A DNA stretch of 64,000 nt from the NCBI RefSeq assembly GCF_001720485.1, contig NZ_CP017114.1:3968001-4032000 (forward strand), written 5' to 3'. Position 1 is the first letter of the stretch, and each line of letters starts with the position of its first letter. A program made the translations under genes and the position numbers. The notes beneath the pieces are model-generated. The model was not told the origin of the DNA, did not search any database, and saw only the letters and a list, made by a program, of their open reading frames with translations. The stretch is from Cobetia marina (lineage in GTDB: Bacteria > Pseudomonadota > Gammaproteobacteria > Pseudomonadales > Halomonadaceae). Shown piece by piece: positions 20,433 to 34,252 of this stretch.

Positions 20433-21056
20433 TCAGCCCTTGAACCCCTGCCCAAGCAAATAGACCTCGCGCGAGCGGGCGCGCGACGCTTCCGGCTTGC
20501 GCGTGACGACCTTGTTGAAGCTGCCACGCATGTCCTTCAGGTAGGCATCGAAGCCCTCTCCCTGGAAGACCTTGACCAGAAAGTTGCCACCCGGCTTGAG
20601 CGTCTGGCGCGCCAGATCCAGCGCCAGCTCGACCAAATACATGCCGGCAGGCTGATCTATCGCGCTCATGCCGCTCATGTTGGGTGCCATGTCGGAGATC
20701 ACGAGATCCACCGGGCGATCCCCCAAGGTGGCCAGAATCTGGTTCAGCACGGCCTCTTCGGTGAAGTCACCCTGGATGAAATCAACACCGGCCAGGGCGT
20801 CCATCTCAAGGATGTCGGAGGCGATGACCACGCCTTCCATGCCGACGCGATCCGCGGCGATCTGGCTCCAGCCACCGGGGGCGGCACCTAGGTCGATGAC
20901 GGTAGCGCCCGGCTTGAGCAGGCGGTCCTTGTCATCGATTTCAATCAGTTTGTAGCTGGCACGGGAACGATAGCCATCGGCCCAGCTGCGCTGGACATAG
21001 GCGTCATCAAAGTGTTCCTTCATCCAGCCAGCGCTGCTCTTGCTGGGGTGAGCCAC
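20433..21056 (-). CDS. rlmE: 23S rRNA (uridine(2552)-2'-O)-methyltransferase
   Basis: RlmE (RrmJ/FtsJ) methylates U2552 of 23S rRNA, is heat-induced in E. coli, and promotes late 50S assembly. The 207-residue protein has the catalytic Lys in [10 protein letters not shown], the SAM-binding [13 protein letters not shown], the Asp in [11 protein letters not shown], and the Lys and Glu of VKVFQGEG and [10 protein letters not shown] chose the GTG at 21056: AGGTGA lies at ideal spacing and the family starts near this point. The open frame extends 39 codons upstream without similarity. A candidate heat-shock promoter lies at 21236-21263. Confidence 0.95.
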   Translation of the reverse strand: MAHPSKSSAGWMKEHFDDAYVQRSWADGYRSRASYKLIEIDDKDRLLKPGATVIDLGAAPGGWSQIAADRVGMEGVVIASDILEMDALAGVDFIQGDFTEEAVLNQILATLGDRPVDLVISDMAPNMSGMSAIDQPAGMYLVELALDLARQTLKPGGNFLVKVFQGEGFDAYLKDMRGSFNKVVTRKPEASRARSREVYLLGQGFKG

Positions 21057-21235
21057 GTTGTCACCTGGAATGTCGGGGGAAATCGAATACTGGCGGGAGA
21101 TGGTGCGGGGGGATAACGACGACACGAAAGGCGTGGCAAGCTTGCGCACGGGTCGTGTCATGAGCGTCGTCATGGAGTAGAATGGCGGGTCCTGCGCGCG
21201 GTTCCGCCCGCGGGCACAGACATTGCCTGCGCAAC

Positions 21236-21263
21236 AGACGGGTTCACACCCCTGGATTTCAAG
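21236..21263 (-). promoter_or_regulatory. Candidate sigma-32 promoter for rlmE (-ftsH)
   Basis: On the - strand a perfect -35 CTTGAAA (21263-21257) is followed, after 13 bases, by ACCCGTCT (21243-21236), which matches the CCCCATNT -10 consensus in 5 of the 7 specified positions. The spacer equals that of the grpE and dnaK promoters in this window. The leader would be about 170 bases. Confidence 0.45.
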
Positions 21264-21336
21264 CCCTGGAGTCGACCCTGTCTTTCGCTACGCTCCCCGC
21301 TCCCATCGGACGCCAACAGGGAAACTTTACGATACC

Positions 21337-21651
21337 ATGAGCTTGTCACAGTCACAAAAGAAAGCATTTCGCAGCATCGGGCACCATCTTGACCCGATCG
21401 TCACCGTCTCGGAAAACGGCCTTTCCGACGGCGTCGTGACCGAACTCGAGCGCGCACTGCACGATCACGAACTGATCAAGCTGAAGCTGGCGATCAATGA
21501 TCGCGAAGCCCGTGGCGAGGTGGCTCGCCACCTGTGCAGCGAAACCGGCGCGACCCTGATCCAGAGCATCGGCAAGATCGCCCTGCTGTATCGCCGCAAC
21601 CCGCAGGCCAAGCCGAAGCTGTCCAACGTACAGCGCTTCAGCGAGAAGTAA
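21337..21651 (+). CDS. yhbY: YhbY-family (CRM domain) ribosome-associated RNA-binding protein
   Basis: YhbY is a one-domain CRM (CRS1-YhbY) protein that associates with pre-50S particles. The 104-residue protein starts MSLSQSQKKAFRSIGHHLDPIV and has the KLKLAINDREARGEVARHL strand-helix and the IGKIALLYRRNP end typical of the fold. I use the ATG at 21337; the frame is open further upstream without similarity. It is divergent from rlmE, the same arrangement as in E. coli, and 280 bases separate the two. Confidence 0.93.
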   Translation: MSLSQSQKKAFRSIGHHLDPIVTVSENGLSDGVVTELERALHDHELIKLKLAINDREARGEVARHLCSETGATLIQSIGKIALLYRRNPQAKPKLSNVQRFSEK

Positions 21652-21705
21652 GCCGCCGGGCCCAGGCCTGACGAGGCTCACCTCGCACGCCACGCCTGCC
21701 GCAGA

Positions 21706-21744
21706 CAGAAACGCCGCCCTCATCGAGGGCGGCGTTTCTGTTTT
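21706..21744. terminator. Rho-independent terminator after yhbY (probably bidirectional)
   Basis: Bases 21706-21721 pair exactly with 21725-21740 (16 bp, three-base loop), followed by TTTT on the + strand. It separates yhbY from the convergent membrane-protein gene that ends at 21758. Confidence 0.88.
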
Positions 21745-21757
21745 CTGTGACTGACAA

Positions 21758-22210
21758 TCACGACCTGACGCGCTGATTCAGCTCAAAGGTGATGTCGTCC
21801 AGCGCCCGCTGGGTGACCTGATGACGCTTGAGTGTCGTCTGTCTGGACTCCCCCTCACCGCTGCCGGCATCACGATACTTGATGACCAGCGTCTTCTTGT
21901 CGAAGGTGAAATCCTCGATCAGCTCATACTCGATCTTGCGACACCCCATGAGTGGTGACGGCCGCAGATAAAGCGACTGATTGCCGAAGTGCGCCAGCGG
22001 CACCACCAGGTGGAAAACTCCCCTCGCCAACAGGGCACTCCCCAGGACCAATGACGGCGTCAACAGCGCCGAGTCCCCGGTGTACCGATAGGCAAACGAC
22101 TGGGAGACCACATATGCCACCCCGAACAGCATGAACCCGAGCACCATGAAGATGGCCACCATGGAGGTTGCCATGATGCGCTTTTCCGGCTGACTTCCCT
22201 GTACTTCCAT
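21758..22210 (-). CDS. Uncharacterised two-helix membrane protein
   Basis: A 150-residue protein from the ATG at 22210, which has a strong GGGAGGGAGTA ribosome site. It has two hydrophobic segments (about residues 13-36 and 52-73) and a soluble C-terminal part of about 70 residues with alternating strands (KTLVIKYRD, TTLKRHQVTQRALDDITFEL). This resembles a small PH-like or DUF-type membrane protein, but I do not recognise the family. A terminator separates it from greA, so it likely has its own promoter. Coding signs are good: ribosome site, membrane pattern, and a stop next to a shared terminator. Confidence 0.75.
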   Translation of the reverse strand: MEVQGSQPEKRIMATSMVAIFMVLGFMLFGVAYVVSQSFAYRYTGDSALLTPSLVLGSALLARGVFHLVVPLAHFGNQSLYLRPSPLMGCRKIEYELIEDFTFDKKTLVIKYRDAGSGEGESRQTTLKRHQVTQRALDDITFELNQRVRS

Positions 22211-22244
22211 TACTCCCTCCCTGAAGGATTTCGTGCCCGCAGGC

Positions 22245-22281
22245 AAAAAAACAGCCCTGCCGGGATGACCGGCAGGGCTGT
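22245..22281 (-). terminator. Rho-independent terminator after greA
   Basis: On the - strand ACAGCCCTGCCGG, a five-base loop and its exact complement are followed by seven T. It lies 55 bases past the greA stop and ends the carA-carB-greA unit. Confidence 0.92.
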
Positions 22282-22335
22282 CACGACATCAGGATCTGAC
22301 GAATCAGAGGCGATGCTCTTCAGATGTGACGTGCT

Positions 22336-22808
22336 TCAGATGTGATGCACTTCGGAGATTTCATACTCCACATCGCCACCCGGGGTACGCACGACCACGA
22401 CATCCCCTTCTTCCTTGCCGATCAGCGCACGCGCGATCGGTGAGGTAACGGAGATCTTGCCGTCCTTGATGCTGGCCTCATCCTCACCCACGATGCGATA
22501 GCGCACTTCGCTGTCGTCATCGAGGTTCATCAGATCAACCGTGGTACCGAAGATCACCTTGCCTGTCTTGGGCAGCTTGGTGACATCGATGACCTGGGAC
22601 ATCGAGAGCTTGGCTTCAATCTCCTGGATACGCCCCTCGATGAAACCCTGTTGCTCACGCGCGGCGTGATACTCGGCGTTCTCCTTGAGATCGCCGTGCT
22701 CACGTGCTTCCGCGATGTCAGCGATGACCTTGGGGCGTTCCGTGCCCTTGAGGTGCTCGAGCTCCTTGCGCAGGCGATCTTCGCCCTCGACGGTCATCGG
22801 ACTTCTAC

Positions 22809-22812
<4 letters not shown>
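22336..22812 (-). CDS. greA: Transcription elongation factor GreA
   Basis: GreA rescues backtracked RNA polymerase by stimulating transcript cleavage. The 158-residue protein, the same length as in E. coli, has an N-terminal coiled coil (about 15-75) with the acidic tip in [17 protein letters not shown], and the C-terminal domain with [21 protein letters not shown]. The ATG at 22812 overlaps the carB stop by four bases, which indicates translational coupling. A second ATG five codons downstream (MTVEG) is an alternative. Confidence 0.96.
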
Positions 22813-26039
<3,227 letters not shown>

Positions 26040-26106
26040 GTCTCTTCCCGCAATGATCTGGTGACTGAACTCAACGATGGATCAGGCCCTCGGGCCTGCG
26101 CTCGGC

Positions 26107-27252
26107 TCAGCGTCGCGCGCGCATCATCTCGATGAAACGATCGAACAGCGGGGCGACGTCCTGCGGGCCGGGGCTGGCTTCCGGGTGACCCTGGAAGCTG
26201 AAGGCCGGACGGTCGGTGCGCTCGATGCCCTGCAGACTGCCGTCGAACAGCGACTTGTGGGTCGCGCGCAGATGGCTCGGCATACCGGCTTCATCCACCG
26301 CGAAGCCATGGTTCTGACTGGTGATCATCACCACACCACTGTCGAGATCCTGCACCGGGTGGTTGGCACCATGGTGACCGTGGCCCATCTTGACCGTGCT
26401 CGCACCGGAGGCCAGGGCCAGCAGCTGGTGACCGAGGCAGATGCCGAAGACCGGCGTCTCGGTCTCGAGCACTTCACGAATCGCGGTGATGGCGTAGTCG
26501 CAGGGTTCGGGGTCGCCCGGACCGTTGGACAGGAAGATGCCATCCGGGTTGAGCGCCAGCACCTCGGCGGCAGGCGTCTGCGCCGGCACGACGGTCAGAC
26601 GGCAGCCACGCGAGGCCAGCATGCGCAGGATGTTGTGCTTGACGCCGTAGTCGTAGGCGACCACGTGGAAGGGGCGCTCTGACTCACGGGTGTCGGCGTA
26701 GCCTTCTCCCAGGGTCCATTCGCCTTCGTGCCACTCGAATGACTCGCGGCAGGAGGCTTCCTTGGCCAGGTCCATGCCCTTGAGGCCCGGGAAGGCACGA
26801 GCGGCTTCCAGCGCACGCTCGACGGCGTCATCTCCCTGAGCATCCTCACCGGCGAGAATGGCGCCGTTCAGCGAGCCCTTCTCGCGCAGGATGCGCGTCA
26901 AACGACGCGTATCGATATCCGCGATGCCGACGACATTCTCGTCACGCAGGTACTGATCGAGAGAGCGAGTGGAGCGGAAGTTGCTGGCCAGCAGCGGGAG
27001 GTCGCGGATGACCAGGCCGGCGGCCGCGACATGATCGGACTCGTTGTCCTCGTCGTTGATGCCGGTATTGCCGATGTGCGGATACGTCAGAGTGACGATC
27101 TGTCGGGTGTAGGAGGGATCGGTCAGGATTTCCTGGTAGCCGGTCATGGCAGTGTTGAACACCACCTCGCCACTGGTCTGCCCATCAGCGCCGATGGCGC
27201 TGCCGTGAAATACACTGCCGTCTTCCAAGGCCAGTATCGCGGGTTTGATCAA
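26107..27252 (-). CDS. carA: Carbamoyl-phosphate synthase small (glutaminase) subunit
   Basis: CarA hydrolyses glutamine and channels the ammonia to CarB. The 381-residue protein has the N-terminal carbamoyl-synthase domain ([26 protein letters not shown]) and a class I glutaminase domain with Cys in [12 protein letters not shown] and the His-Glu pair in [11 protein letters not shown]. The start is almost certainly TTG at 27252: GGAGG lies eight bases before it and the N-terminus then reads [12 protein letters not shown], matching the family. No ATG or GTG fits. As I recall, a UUG start has been described for Pseudomonas carA. A 576-base gap with a terminator lies upstream. Confidence 0.95.
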   Translation of the reverse strand: MIKPAILALEDGSVFHGSAIGADGQTSGEVVFNTAMTGYQEILTDPSYTRQIVTLTYPHIGNTGINDEDNESDHVAAAGLVIRDLPLLASNFRSTRSLDQYLRDENVVGIADIDTRRLTRILREKGSLNGAILAGEDAQGDDAVERALEAARAFPGLKGMDLAKEASCRESFEWHEGEWTLGEGYADTRESERPFHVVAYDYGVKHNILRMLASRGCRLTVVPAQTPAAEVLALNPDGIFLSNGPGDPEPCDYAITAIREVLETETPVFGICLGHQLLALASGASTVKMGHGHHGANHPVQDLDSGVVMITSQNHGFAVDEAGMPSHLRATHKSLFDGSLQGIERTDRPAFSFQGHPEASPGPQDVAPLFDRFIEMMRARR

Positions 27253-27828
27253 CGCAACGTCCTCCCCTAAGTGTCCACTTTCCTGCCCGGAATCCGCGGT
27301 CGAACACCGGACATGCTGCTTGATTGTCGTACTCGGCTGACGCCGAGTCTGGGTCCCGCTGCCACTCTTCCCACGCGCCTTCCCCATGTGAGGAGCGCTC
27401 GCCGGAAGCGGCAAATTCAGGCTGCAAAAAAGCGGGACGAAACCGAAAAATCAGGCTTCATCCCGCTTGTTATCATTCTTCGGAATATTGCTTGTCACAG
27501 CGGCCCCAAGAGTGCGGCCAAATTGGGTAGAGATTACCCGAATCCTGCGGTGCTGACCACCCCATGACTGCACCGCGAGCGGGCGGCAGTGCCCACCATA
27601 CGGTCGTTTCGTCACAGCGGTCAGCTTATGGAGCATCGGGAGTGATCGCGAGCCTGTCCCCTGAGTCACCTGCCAGGAACATTTCCCGCCGCAAGGTGCG
27701 ACAGCCATCACCGCCGACCGACAATATCCTGTCGTCAGTGACAGCTTCCACGATGCGCCCGGAAGCCACTCGAACGCGGCATATCGAGTGCCCGGGGCGC
27801 GTTTTCGACCCGAGCCCCCGACGGGACA
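27253..27828. other. Long leader/intergenic stretch between dapB and carA
   Basis: 576 bases without a supported gene. On the - strand there is a possible promoter, GTGACA near 27500 with GATAAC 18 bases later (around 27470), directly followed by the terminator at 27426-27468 and then 173 bases to the carA start. The promoter is weak by eye. Confidence 0.45.
27426..27468 (-). terminator. Terminator or attenuator in the carA leader
   Basis: On the - strand AAGCGGGA with an inner GAAGCC arm pairs with its complement ending TCCCGCTT (two mismatches, nine-base loop), followed by a run of T. It is 360 bases after dapB but only 173 before carA. It may end the dapB transcript, or attenuate carAB if the promoter lies just upstream. 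Confidence 0.75.
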
Positions 27829-28722
<894 letters not shown>

Positions 28723-28845
28723 TCAGCCGCCTGCAGCGTTGGCTGACGTCATGTATTTGCCCCCGTTACGCGCTAGAGTAGCGGGAGACTGAGTTCCTGC
28801 CCGTCCACGTCACTCCCTCTTCACCGCTCAGTTCCCGGAGTCAGC

Positions 28846-29871
28846 ATGTCGCTACTTCATCGTTATGCCATTCGTCGTTGGCGCCTGCTACGCCTCGCGA
28901 CCCTTGCCACGGCAGTTGCCGGCCTGCTGAGTGCCTGTGGCGTTCACCCGCGCCCCTACTCGCTGGCCTCGCCGGAGCAGATGAGCCAGCTGCCGGAGAT
29001 CCAGTGGTGCGGCACCCTCAAGCTGCCAGGCAAGTGGCTGGATGGCACCCCCGTCGGCGGCCTGTCCGATATCGGCTGGGACAAGGATGAATCCCTGCTG
29101 TACGCCGTGTCGGACCGGGGCTGGCTGCACCGTCTGCGCCTGGCCTTCCGCCATGGGGAGCTGGTCGGCGCCAAGGCACTCAAGACCTATACGCTGCGCG
29201 ACGAGACCGACATCTCCCTGCAAGGCGCCCTGAGCGATGCCGAAGGCATGCAGCTGCTGAAGGACCACAACGGCCGGCGCGGCGATACCCGTCTGGTCAT
29301 CAGCTTCGAGCAGCAACCCCGAGTCGAGCACTTCCTGCCCAGCGGACTGGCGATCAGCGAACCCGCCACCCCCGTGGGCGTACGCGGTGCCGCCCCCAAC
29401 AACGGCATGGAGGCGCTGACCCTGCACCCCGAGTACGGCCTGCTCGCCGGTCTGGAAGCCACCCCGGAGGGCATGGACGAAGGCACCACGCGCCTGTTCA
29501 CGCTGGATGGCAAGCAGGAATGGCGCTACCCCCTGGCCAGCGACACGGGCTCGAGCCTGACCGCCATGGAGATGCTGCCGGACGGGGACATCCTGATGCT
29601 GGAGCGCGCCTTCTCGCCGCCCTATCCGCTGGTCATCAGCCTGCGGCGCGCGCATCTGGGAGAGCCGGGGACGACCGTCGAGGTCCGCACCCTTGCCCGC
29701 CTGTCGAGTGGCGAGGGGTGGTCACTGGACAACTTCGAAGGGCTCACGCACCTGGAGGGCAATCGCTTCCTGATGGTCTCGGATGACAACTTCAGCAGCT
29801 TCCAGACCACGTTGCTTAGCTGTTTCGCGGTGATCGAGCCCGAGGCCTTCACGCCAGCCTCTCAAGAGTGA
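28846..29871 (+). CDS. Esterase-like/phytase-like domain lipoprotein
   Basis: A 341-residue protein with a positively charged start and a lipobox ending at Cys31 (AGLLSAC), so probably a lipoprotein. The body looks like the "esterase-like activity of phytase" beta-propeller family: IQWCGTLKLPG, GGLSDIGWDKDESLLYAVSDRG, LSDAEGMQLL, NNGMEALTLHPEYGLL, DNFEGLTHLEGNRFLMVSDDN. The repeated strand plus D/E-G pattern fits a propeller with metal-binding acidic residues. The ATG has GGAG upstream. It faces away from dapB, ends at a shared terminator with dnaJ and has no obvious functional partner. The true substrate is unknown. Confidence 0.8.
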   Translation: MSLLHRYAIRRWRLLRLATLATAVAGLLSACGVHPRPYSLASPEQMSQLPEIQWCGTLKLPGKWLDGTPVGGLSDIGWDKDESLLYAVSDRGWLHRLRLAFRHGELVGAKALKTYTLRDETDISLQGALSDAEGMQLLKDHNGRRGDTRLVISFEQQPRVEHFLPSGLAISEPATPVGVRGAAPNNGMEALTLHPEYGLLAGLEATPEGMDEGTTRLFTLDGKQEWRYPLASDTGSSLTAMEMLPDGDILMLERAFSPPYPLVISLRRAHLGEPGTTVEVRTLARLSSGEGWSLDNFEGLTHLEGNRFLMVSDDNFSSFQTTLLSCFAVIEPEAFTPASQE

Positions 29872-29923
29872 AACATCGCCTGACAGCGCATCGCTGATGA
29901 CATGTCAGGCGAGCCCTGACAAT

Positions 29924-29962
29924 GAAAAAAGCCCCACTCCCGAGTCATCGGGGTGGGGCTTT
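29924..29962. terminator. Bidirectional terminator between the phytase-like gene and dnaJ
   Basis: AAAGCCCCAC (29928-29937) pairs with GTGGGGCTTT (29953-29962), with a partly paired inner loop. On the - strand it is followed by six T, so it serves dnaJ best. The + strand tail is weaker. Confidence 0.88.
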
Positions 29963-30005
29963 CGCGTTGCGCATCCGCCAGCGCGGAGGAGAACGAAGAC
30001 GCAGC

Positions 30006-31154
30006 CTAGGGCTTCATGTCCTCGAAGAACTTCTTCACGCCATCGAAGAAGCTGTTCTCCTTCGGCGAGTGGCTCTTGCCGGTATCGCCAAGGCTCTGCT
30101 GGAACTGGCGCAGCAGCTCCTTCTGCTCCTCGTTCAGGCTGACAGGTGTCTCGATGACCACCTTGCACAGCAGATCGCCGGCAGGGCCACCACGCACCGG
30201 CTTGACGCCCTTGCCGCGCAGTCGGAACAACTTGCCCGTCTGGGTCTCGGCCGGAATCTTGAGCACGACACGACCATCCAGCGTCGGGACGTTGAGCTCA
30301 CCACCGAGCGCTGCATCCACGAAGCTGATCGGCACTTCACACTGCAGGTGACGCCCATCACGCTTGAAGATCTCGTGCTCGCGCAGATTGACCTGAACAT
30401 ACAGATCACCTGACGGCCCGCCGTTGACACCGCCCTCGCCTTCGCCGTTCAGGCGGATGCGGTCACCGGTGTCGACGCCCGGCGGAATCTTGACCGAGAG
30501 GGTCTTGGATTCCTGCACGCGGCCTTCGCCGTGACACTTGCGGCACGGCACGCTGATCTTCTCGCCACGCCCGTGGCAGGTCGGACATGCCTGCTCGACC
30601 GCGAAGAAGCCCTGCTGCATGCGCACCTTGCCCATGCCGTTGCAGGTCGGGCAGGTTTCCTTGGTGGAACCCGGCTCGGCGCCGTCACCATCACAGTGAC
30701 CACAGGCAGCCAGACGCGGCACGCGGATGTCGACCGTGGTACCGGCGACCGCCGATTCCAGATCGAGATCAAGGTTGTAGCGCAGGTCGCTGCCACGCTG
30801 CGGAGCGTTCGGATTGCGACGGCCACCGCCGCCACCGAAGATGTCACCGAAGACATCGCCGAACACGTCGCCGAAGCCACCGGCACCACCACCAAAGCCA
30901 CCGCCGCCGAAGCCACCGCCGCCCTGGCCGTCGACACCGGCATGACCGAACTGGTCATAGGCCGCGCGCTTGTCCGCATCGGACAGCACTTCGTAGGCTT
31001 CCGACACTTCGCGGAACTTCTCCGCCGAGGCCTCGTCATCCGGATTGCGGTCAGGGTGATGCTTCTGAGCCAGGCGTCGGTACGCCTTCTTGATGTCCTT
31101 GGTGTCGGCGCCACGCTCGACACCAAGCACTTCGTAATAATCACGCTTGGACAT
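30006..31154 (-). CDS. dnaJ: Chaperone protein DnaJ
   Basis: DnaJ (Hsp40) delivers unfolded proteins to DnaK and stimulates its ATPase. The 382 residues show the J domain with HHPDRNPDD near residue 32, a Gly/Phe-rich linker (about 75-110), four zinc-finger repeats ([32 protein letters not shown]) and the two C-terminal beta domains. It lies 168 bases behind dnaK with an imperfect hairpin between them, so it is likely read from the dnaK heat-shock promoter. Confidence 0.97.
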   Translation of the reverse strand: MSKRDYYEVLGVERGADTKDIKKAYRRLAQKHHPDRNPDDEASAEKFREVSEAYEVLSDADKRAAYDQFGHAGVDGQGGGGFGGGGFGGGAGGFGDVFGDVFGDIFGGGGGRRNPNAPQRGSDLRYNLDLDLESAVAGTTVDIRVPRLAACGHCDGDGAEPGSTKETCPTCNGMGKVRMQQGFFAVEQACPTCHGRGEKISVPCRKCHGEGRVQESKTLSVKIPPGVDTGDRIRLNGEGEGGVNGGPSGDLYVQVNLREHEIFKRDGRHLQCEVPISFVDAALGGELNVPTLDGRVVLKIPAETQTGKLFRLRGKGVKPVRGGPAGDLLCKVVIETPVSLNEEQKELLRQFQQSLGDTGKSHSPKENSFFDGVKKFFEDMKP

Positions 31155-31260
31155 GGATCAGGTCCGCCTGGATTGCTGGCAGCCCAAGGCTGCCTGTCTG
31201 TTCTAGGATATCGGCTGTCACCGACAGCGTGCGCCCACGCGATACGCTACCGGTGCAAAC

Positions 31261-31298
31261 GACAACGCGGGACACCTTCGCAAGGCTCCCGCGCTGTC
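31261..31298 (-). terminator. Imperfect hairpin between dnaK and dnaJ
   Basis: Arms 31261-31278 and 31281-31298 pair with a few mismatches (CGCGGGA/TCCCGCG core). There is no U-tract, so it is probably a partial terminator or a processing/stability element that makes dnaK message more abundant than dnaJ. Confidence 0.45.
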
Positions 31299-31322
31299 AT
31301 CAGACGTCGTTCAAGAGATCCC

Positions 31323-33245
31323 TCAGGACTTCTTGTCGTCGTTGACTTCCTCGTACTCGGCGTCAACCACGTCGTCGTCTTGCTTCTTGTCAGCCTGACC
31401 GTCGCCAGCCTGCTCACCCTGGGCACCCTGCTCGGCGTACATCTTCTGCGCCAGGTTGCCGGAAGCTTCGGTCAGCGAATCCAGCTTGGCCTGGATCGCG
31501 TCCTTGTCGTCGCCTTTCAGGGCTTCTTCCAGCTCGGAGATCGCCGTCTCGATGGCTTCCTTCTCGCTGGCTTCGGCCTTGTCACCGGCTTCGGTCAGGG
31601 TCTTTCTGGTCGCGTGGATCATGCCATCGGCCTGATTGCGAAGCTGAACCATTTCCTCGAACTTCTTGTCTTCGTCGGCGTTGGCTTCCGCGTCACGCAC
31701 CATCTGTTCGATCTCTTCGTCGGACAGGCCGCCGGAAGACTTGATGACGATGGACTGTTCCTTGCCGGTGGCCTTGTCCTTGGCGGACACGTTCAGGATA
31801 CCGTTGGCATCCAGATCGAAGGCGACTTCGATCTGCGGCACACCACGCGGGGCCGGCGGGATGTCAGCCAGGTCGAAGCGACCCAGGGACTTGTTCTGTG
31901 CCGCCTGCTTGCGCTCACCCTGCAGGACGTGGATGGTCACCGCGCCCTGGTTGTCGTCAGCAGTGGAGAACACCTGAGACTTCTTGGTCGGGATGGTGGT
32001 GTTCTTCTCGATCAGCGGAGTCAGCACGCCACCCATGGTCTCGATGCCCAGCGTCAGCGGCGTCACGTCCAGCAGCAGCACGTCCTTGACGTCGCCACCC
32101 AGCACGCCACCTTGGATACCGGCGCCGACGGCGACCGCTTCATCCGGGTTGACGTCCTTGCGCGCTTCCTTGCCGAAGAATTCAGCGACCTTGGACTGCA
32201 CCAGCGGCATGCGAGTCTGACCACCGACCAGGATGACATCGTCGATCTCGGAAGCGGACAGGCCGGCATCGGCCAGAGCGGTCTGGCACGGCTTCAGGGA
32301 GCGAGCGACCAGCTCATCGACCAGCGACTCGAGCTTGGAACGGGTCACCTTGACGTTCAGGTGCTTCGGACCGGTGTTGTCTGCGGTGATGTACGGCAGG
32401 TTCACGTCGGTCTGCTGAGCGCTGGACAGCTCGATCTTGGCCTTCTCGGCAGCTTCCTTCAAACGCTGCATGGCGAGATTGTCGCCGGACAGGTCGATGC
32501 CGCTGTCGGACTTGAACTGGTCAACGAGGTAGTTGATCAGATGCATGTCGAAATCTTCACCGCCCAGGAAGGTGTCACCGTTGGTGGCGAGCACTTCGAA
32601 CTGGGTCTCACCGTCGACGTCCGCGACTTCGATGATGGAGATATCGAAGGTACCGCCACCCAGGTCGTAGACCGCGATGGTCTTGTCACCACGAGACTTG
32701 TCCATGCCGTAGGCGAGTGCCGCGGCAGTCGGCTCGTTGATGATGCGCTTGACCTCGAGACCCGCGATGCGGCCGGCGTCCTTGGTCGCCTGACGCTGGG
32801 AGTCGTTGAAGTAGGCCGGCACGGTGATGACCGCTTCGGTGACTTCTTCACCGAGGTAGTCTTCCGCGGTCTTCTTCATCTTCTTGAGGATTTCCGCACT
32901 GATCTGCGGCGGTGCCATCTTCTTGTCCTTCACCTGGACCCAGGCATCGCCATTGTCGGCTTCGACGATCTTGTACGGCACCATCTTGATGTCTTTCTGG
33001 ACGACATCATCCTTGAACTTGCGACCGATCAGACGCTTGACCGCGAACAGGGTGTTCTCCGGGTTGGTCACTGCCTGACGCTTGGCCGACTGACCGACAA
33101 GGATCTCGTTGTCGTCGGTGTAGGCGATGATGGACGGCGTGGTGCGGCCACCTTCAGCGTTTTCGATGACCTTGGTCTTGTCGCCGTCGAGCACTGCCAC
33201 ACAAGAGTTGGTAGTACCCAAGTCAATACCGATGATGCGTCCCAT
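31323..33245 (-). CDS. dnaK: Chaperone protein DnaK (Hsp70)
   Basis: DnaK is the main ATP-driven Hsp70 chaperone. The 640 residues start [20 protein letters not shown] (ATPase domain) and include [34 protein letters not shown] and [14 protein letters not shown], then the substrate domain beginning near [17 protein letters not shown]. The C-terminal tail ends in an acidic [12 protein letters not shown] strong sigma-32 promoter precedes the gene. A 913-codon antisense frame opposite dnaK is an artefact of GC-rich codon use. Confidence 0.98.
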   Translation of the reverse strand: MGRIIGIDLGTTNSCVAVLDGDKTKVIENAEGGRTTPSIIAYTDDNEILVGQSAKRQAVTNPENTLFAVKRLIGRKFKDDVVQKDIKMVPYKIVEADNGDAWVQVKDKKMAPPQISAEILKKMKKTAEDYLGEEVTEAVITVPAYFNDSQRQATKDAGRIAGLEVKRIINEPTAAALAYGMDKSRGDKTIAVYDLGGGTFDISIIEVADVDGETQFEVLATNGDTFLGGEDFDMHLINYLVDQFKSDSGIDLSGDNLAMQRLKEAAEKAKIELSSAQQTDVNLPYITADNTGPKHLNVKVTRSKLESLVDELVARSLKPCQTALADAGLSASEIDDVILVGGQTRMPLVQSKVAEFFGKEARKDVNPDEAVAVGAGIQGGVLGGDVKDVLLLDVTPLTLGIETMGGVLTPLIEKNTTIPTKKSQVFSTADDNQGAVTIHVLQGERKQAAQNKSLGRFDLADIPPAPRGVPQIEVAFDLDANGILNVSAKDKATGKEQSIVIKSSGGLSDEEIEQMVRDAEANADEDKKFEEMVQLRNQADGMIHATRKTLTEAGDKAEASEKEAIETAISELEEALKGDDKDAIQAKLDSLTEASGNLAQKMYAEQGAQGEQAGDGQADKKQDDDVVDAEYEEVNDDKKS

Positions 33246-33329
33246 AATCGTATACCTCGAATCTGTTGCTAGCCTGAAAGATGAGTCTGGTTGTCGGTAC
33301 CTTGTGTCGGCACCTGAACTTGCTTCAAT

Positions 33330-33357
33330 AAGTGGGGTCGCGCGTCAGGCTTTCAAG
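33330..33357 (-). promoter_or_regulatory. Sigma-32 (heat-shock) promoter of dnaK
   Basis: On the - strand the -35 CTTGAAA (33357-33351) is a perfect consensus match. After 13 bases comes CCCCACTT (33337-33330), one base off CCCCATNT. It lies 85-112 bases before the dnaK ATG, in the 216-base gap after grpE. Confidence 0.88.
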
Positions 33358-33461
33358 GGTGTGCTGGCATTTTTTGCCGCCCTGATCCTCCTTGAAGCCC
33401 CGCAGGGCGGGCATGTGCCATCACGACACATGCCCTAATGGCCACTCGACCCCGCAGGGCC

Positions 33462-34091
33462 TCAGTTGGCCTTGCTGACCGCGACCATCGCCGGACGCAC
33501 CAGGCGACCATTGAGGGTGTAGCCCTTCTGCATCACGTCGATGACGCTGTTCGGCTCGGCATCCGGAGATGGCACCATGGCGACCGCCTGATGGTATTCC
33601 GGGTCGAAGGGCTCGCCGTGGGGGTCCAGCTGCTCGACGCCTGACTTGTTCAGGGCATCCAGCTGCATTTTCAAGGTCATCTCGATACCTTCGACATGTG
33701 CCTTGGCTGCCTCGTCGTCGCTCATGGACTCAAGCGCCTTCTCGAGCGAGTCCACCACCGGCAGCATTTCCTTGACGAACTTCTCCAGCGCGAACTTGCG
33801 AGCCTTCTCGGCATCCTGCTCGGCGCGACGGCGCGCGTTCTGCGCCTCGGCAGCTGAACGCAGCGCCTGGTCCTTCGCCTCCTTCACCGCCTGCTCGAGT
33901 TCCTCGACCTGAGCGGCCAGCATCTCGGCTTCCGGATTGTCGATCAGCTCACCTTCGCTTTCGGCGGCGACATCGGTGGCATCCAGTATGTCTTCAATCA
34001 CTTCGCCTTCCGGAGTTTCCGGCTGCGGCTCGGCGTCGCGAGCGGCACGCTGAAGTTCTTCATCCATCGGGGTCTGCGGATCCTGAGCCAT
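33462..34091 (-). CDS. grpE: Nucleotide exchange factor GrpE
   Basis: GrpE releases ADP from DnaK and acts as a thermosensor. The 209-residue protein has an acidic disordered N-terminus, a long coiled-coil helix (about residues 50-100, [27 protein letters not shown] in pieces) and the C-terminal beta domain with [16 protein letters not shown] and [23 protein letters not shown]. The ATG at 34091 has AGGAGA upstream. It heads the grpE-dnaK-dnaJ group behind its own heat-shock promoter, divergent from recN as in many gammaproteobacteria. Confidence 0.96.
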   Translation of the reverse strand: MAQDPQTPMDEELQRAARDAEPQPETPEGEVIEDILDATDVAAESEGELIDNPEAEMLAAQVEELEQAVKEAKDQALRSAAEAQNARRRAEQDAEKARKFALEKFVKEMLPVVDSLEKALESMSDDEAAKAHVEGIEMTLKMQLDALNKSGVEQLDPHGEPFDPEYHQAVAMVPSPDAEPNSVIDVMQKGYTLNGRLVRPAMVAVSKAN

Positions 34092-34252
34092 GCTGTTCTC
34101 CTGCGGGCCGACGTCTGTGCGCCATTGCCCTGTTCGTGGCCTGCGGAGCCTGCCTCGAGACGACGAAGGCAAACCCCTGAAGACAGGCCATGAGTTGCCT
34201 GTAGGGCAGCAAGGCCGCGCCATTGCTGCCGACGATGAGTGTCAGGGCCTTT

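Noticed and set aside
30531..33272. A 913-codon open frame on the + strand opposite dnaK and dnaJ
   Set aside because: Antisense frame lying over two certain genes. Long antisense frames opposite dnaK are a known artefact of codon bias; no ribosome site or family similarity.
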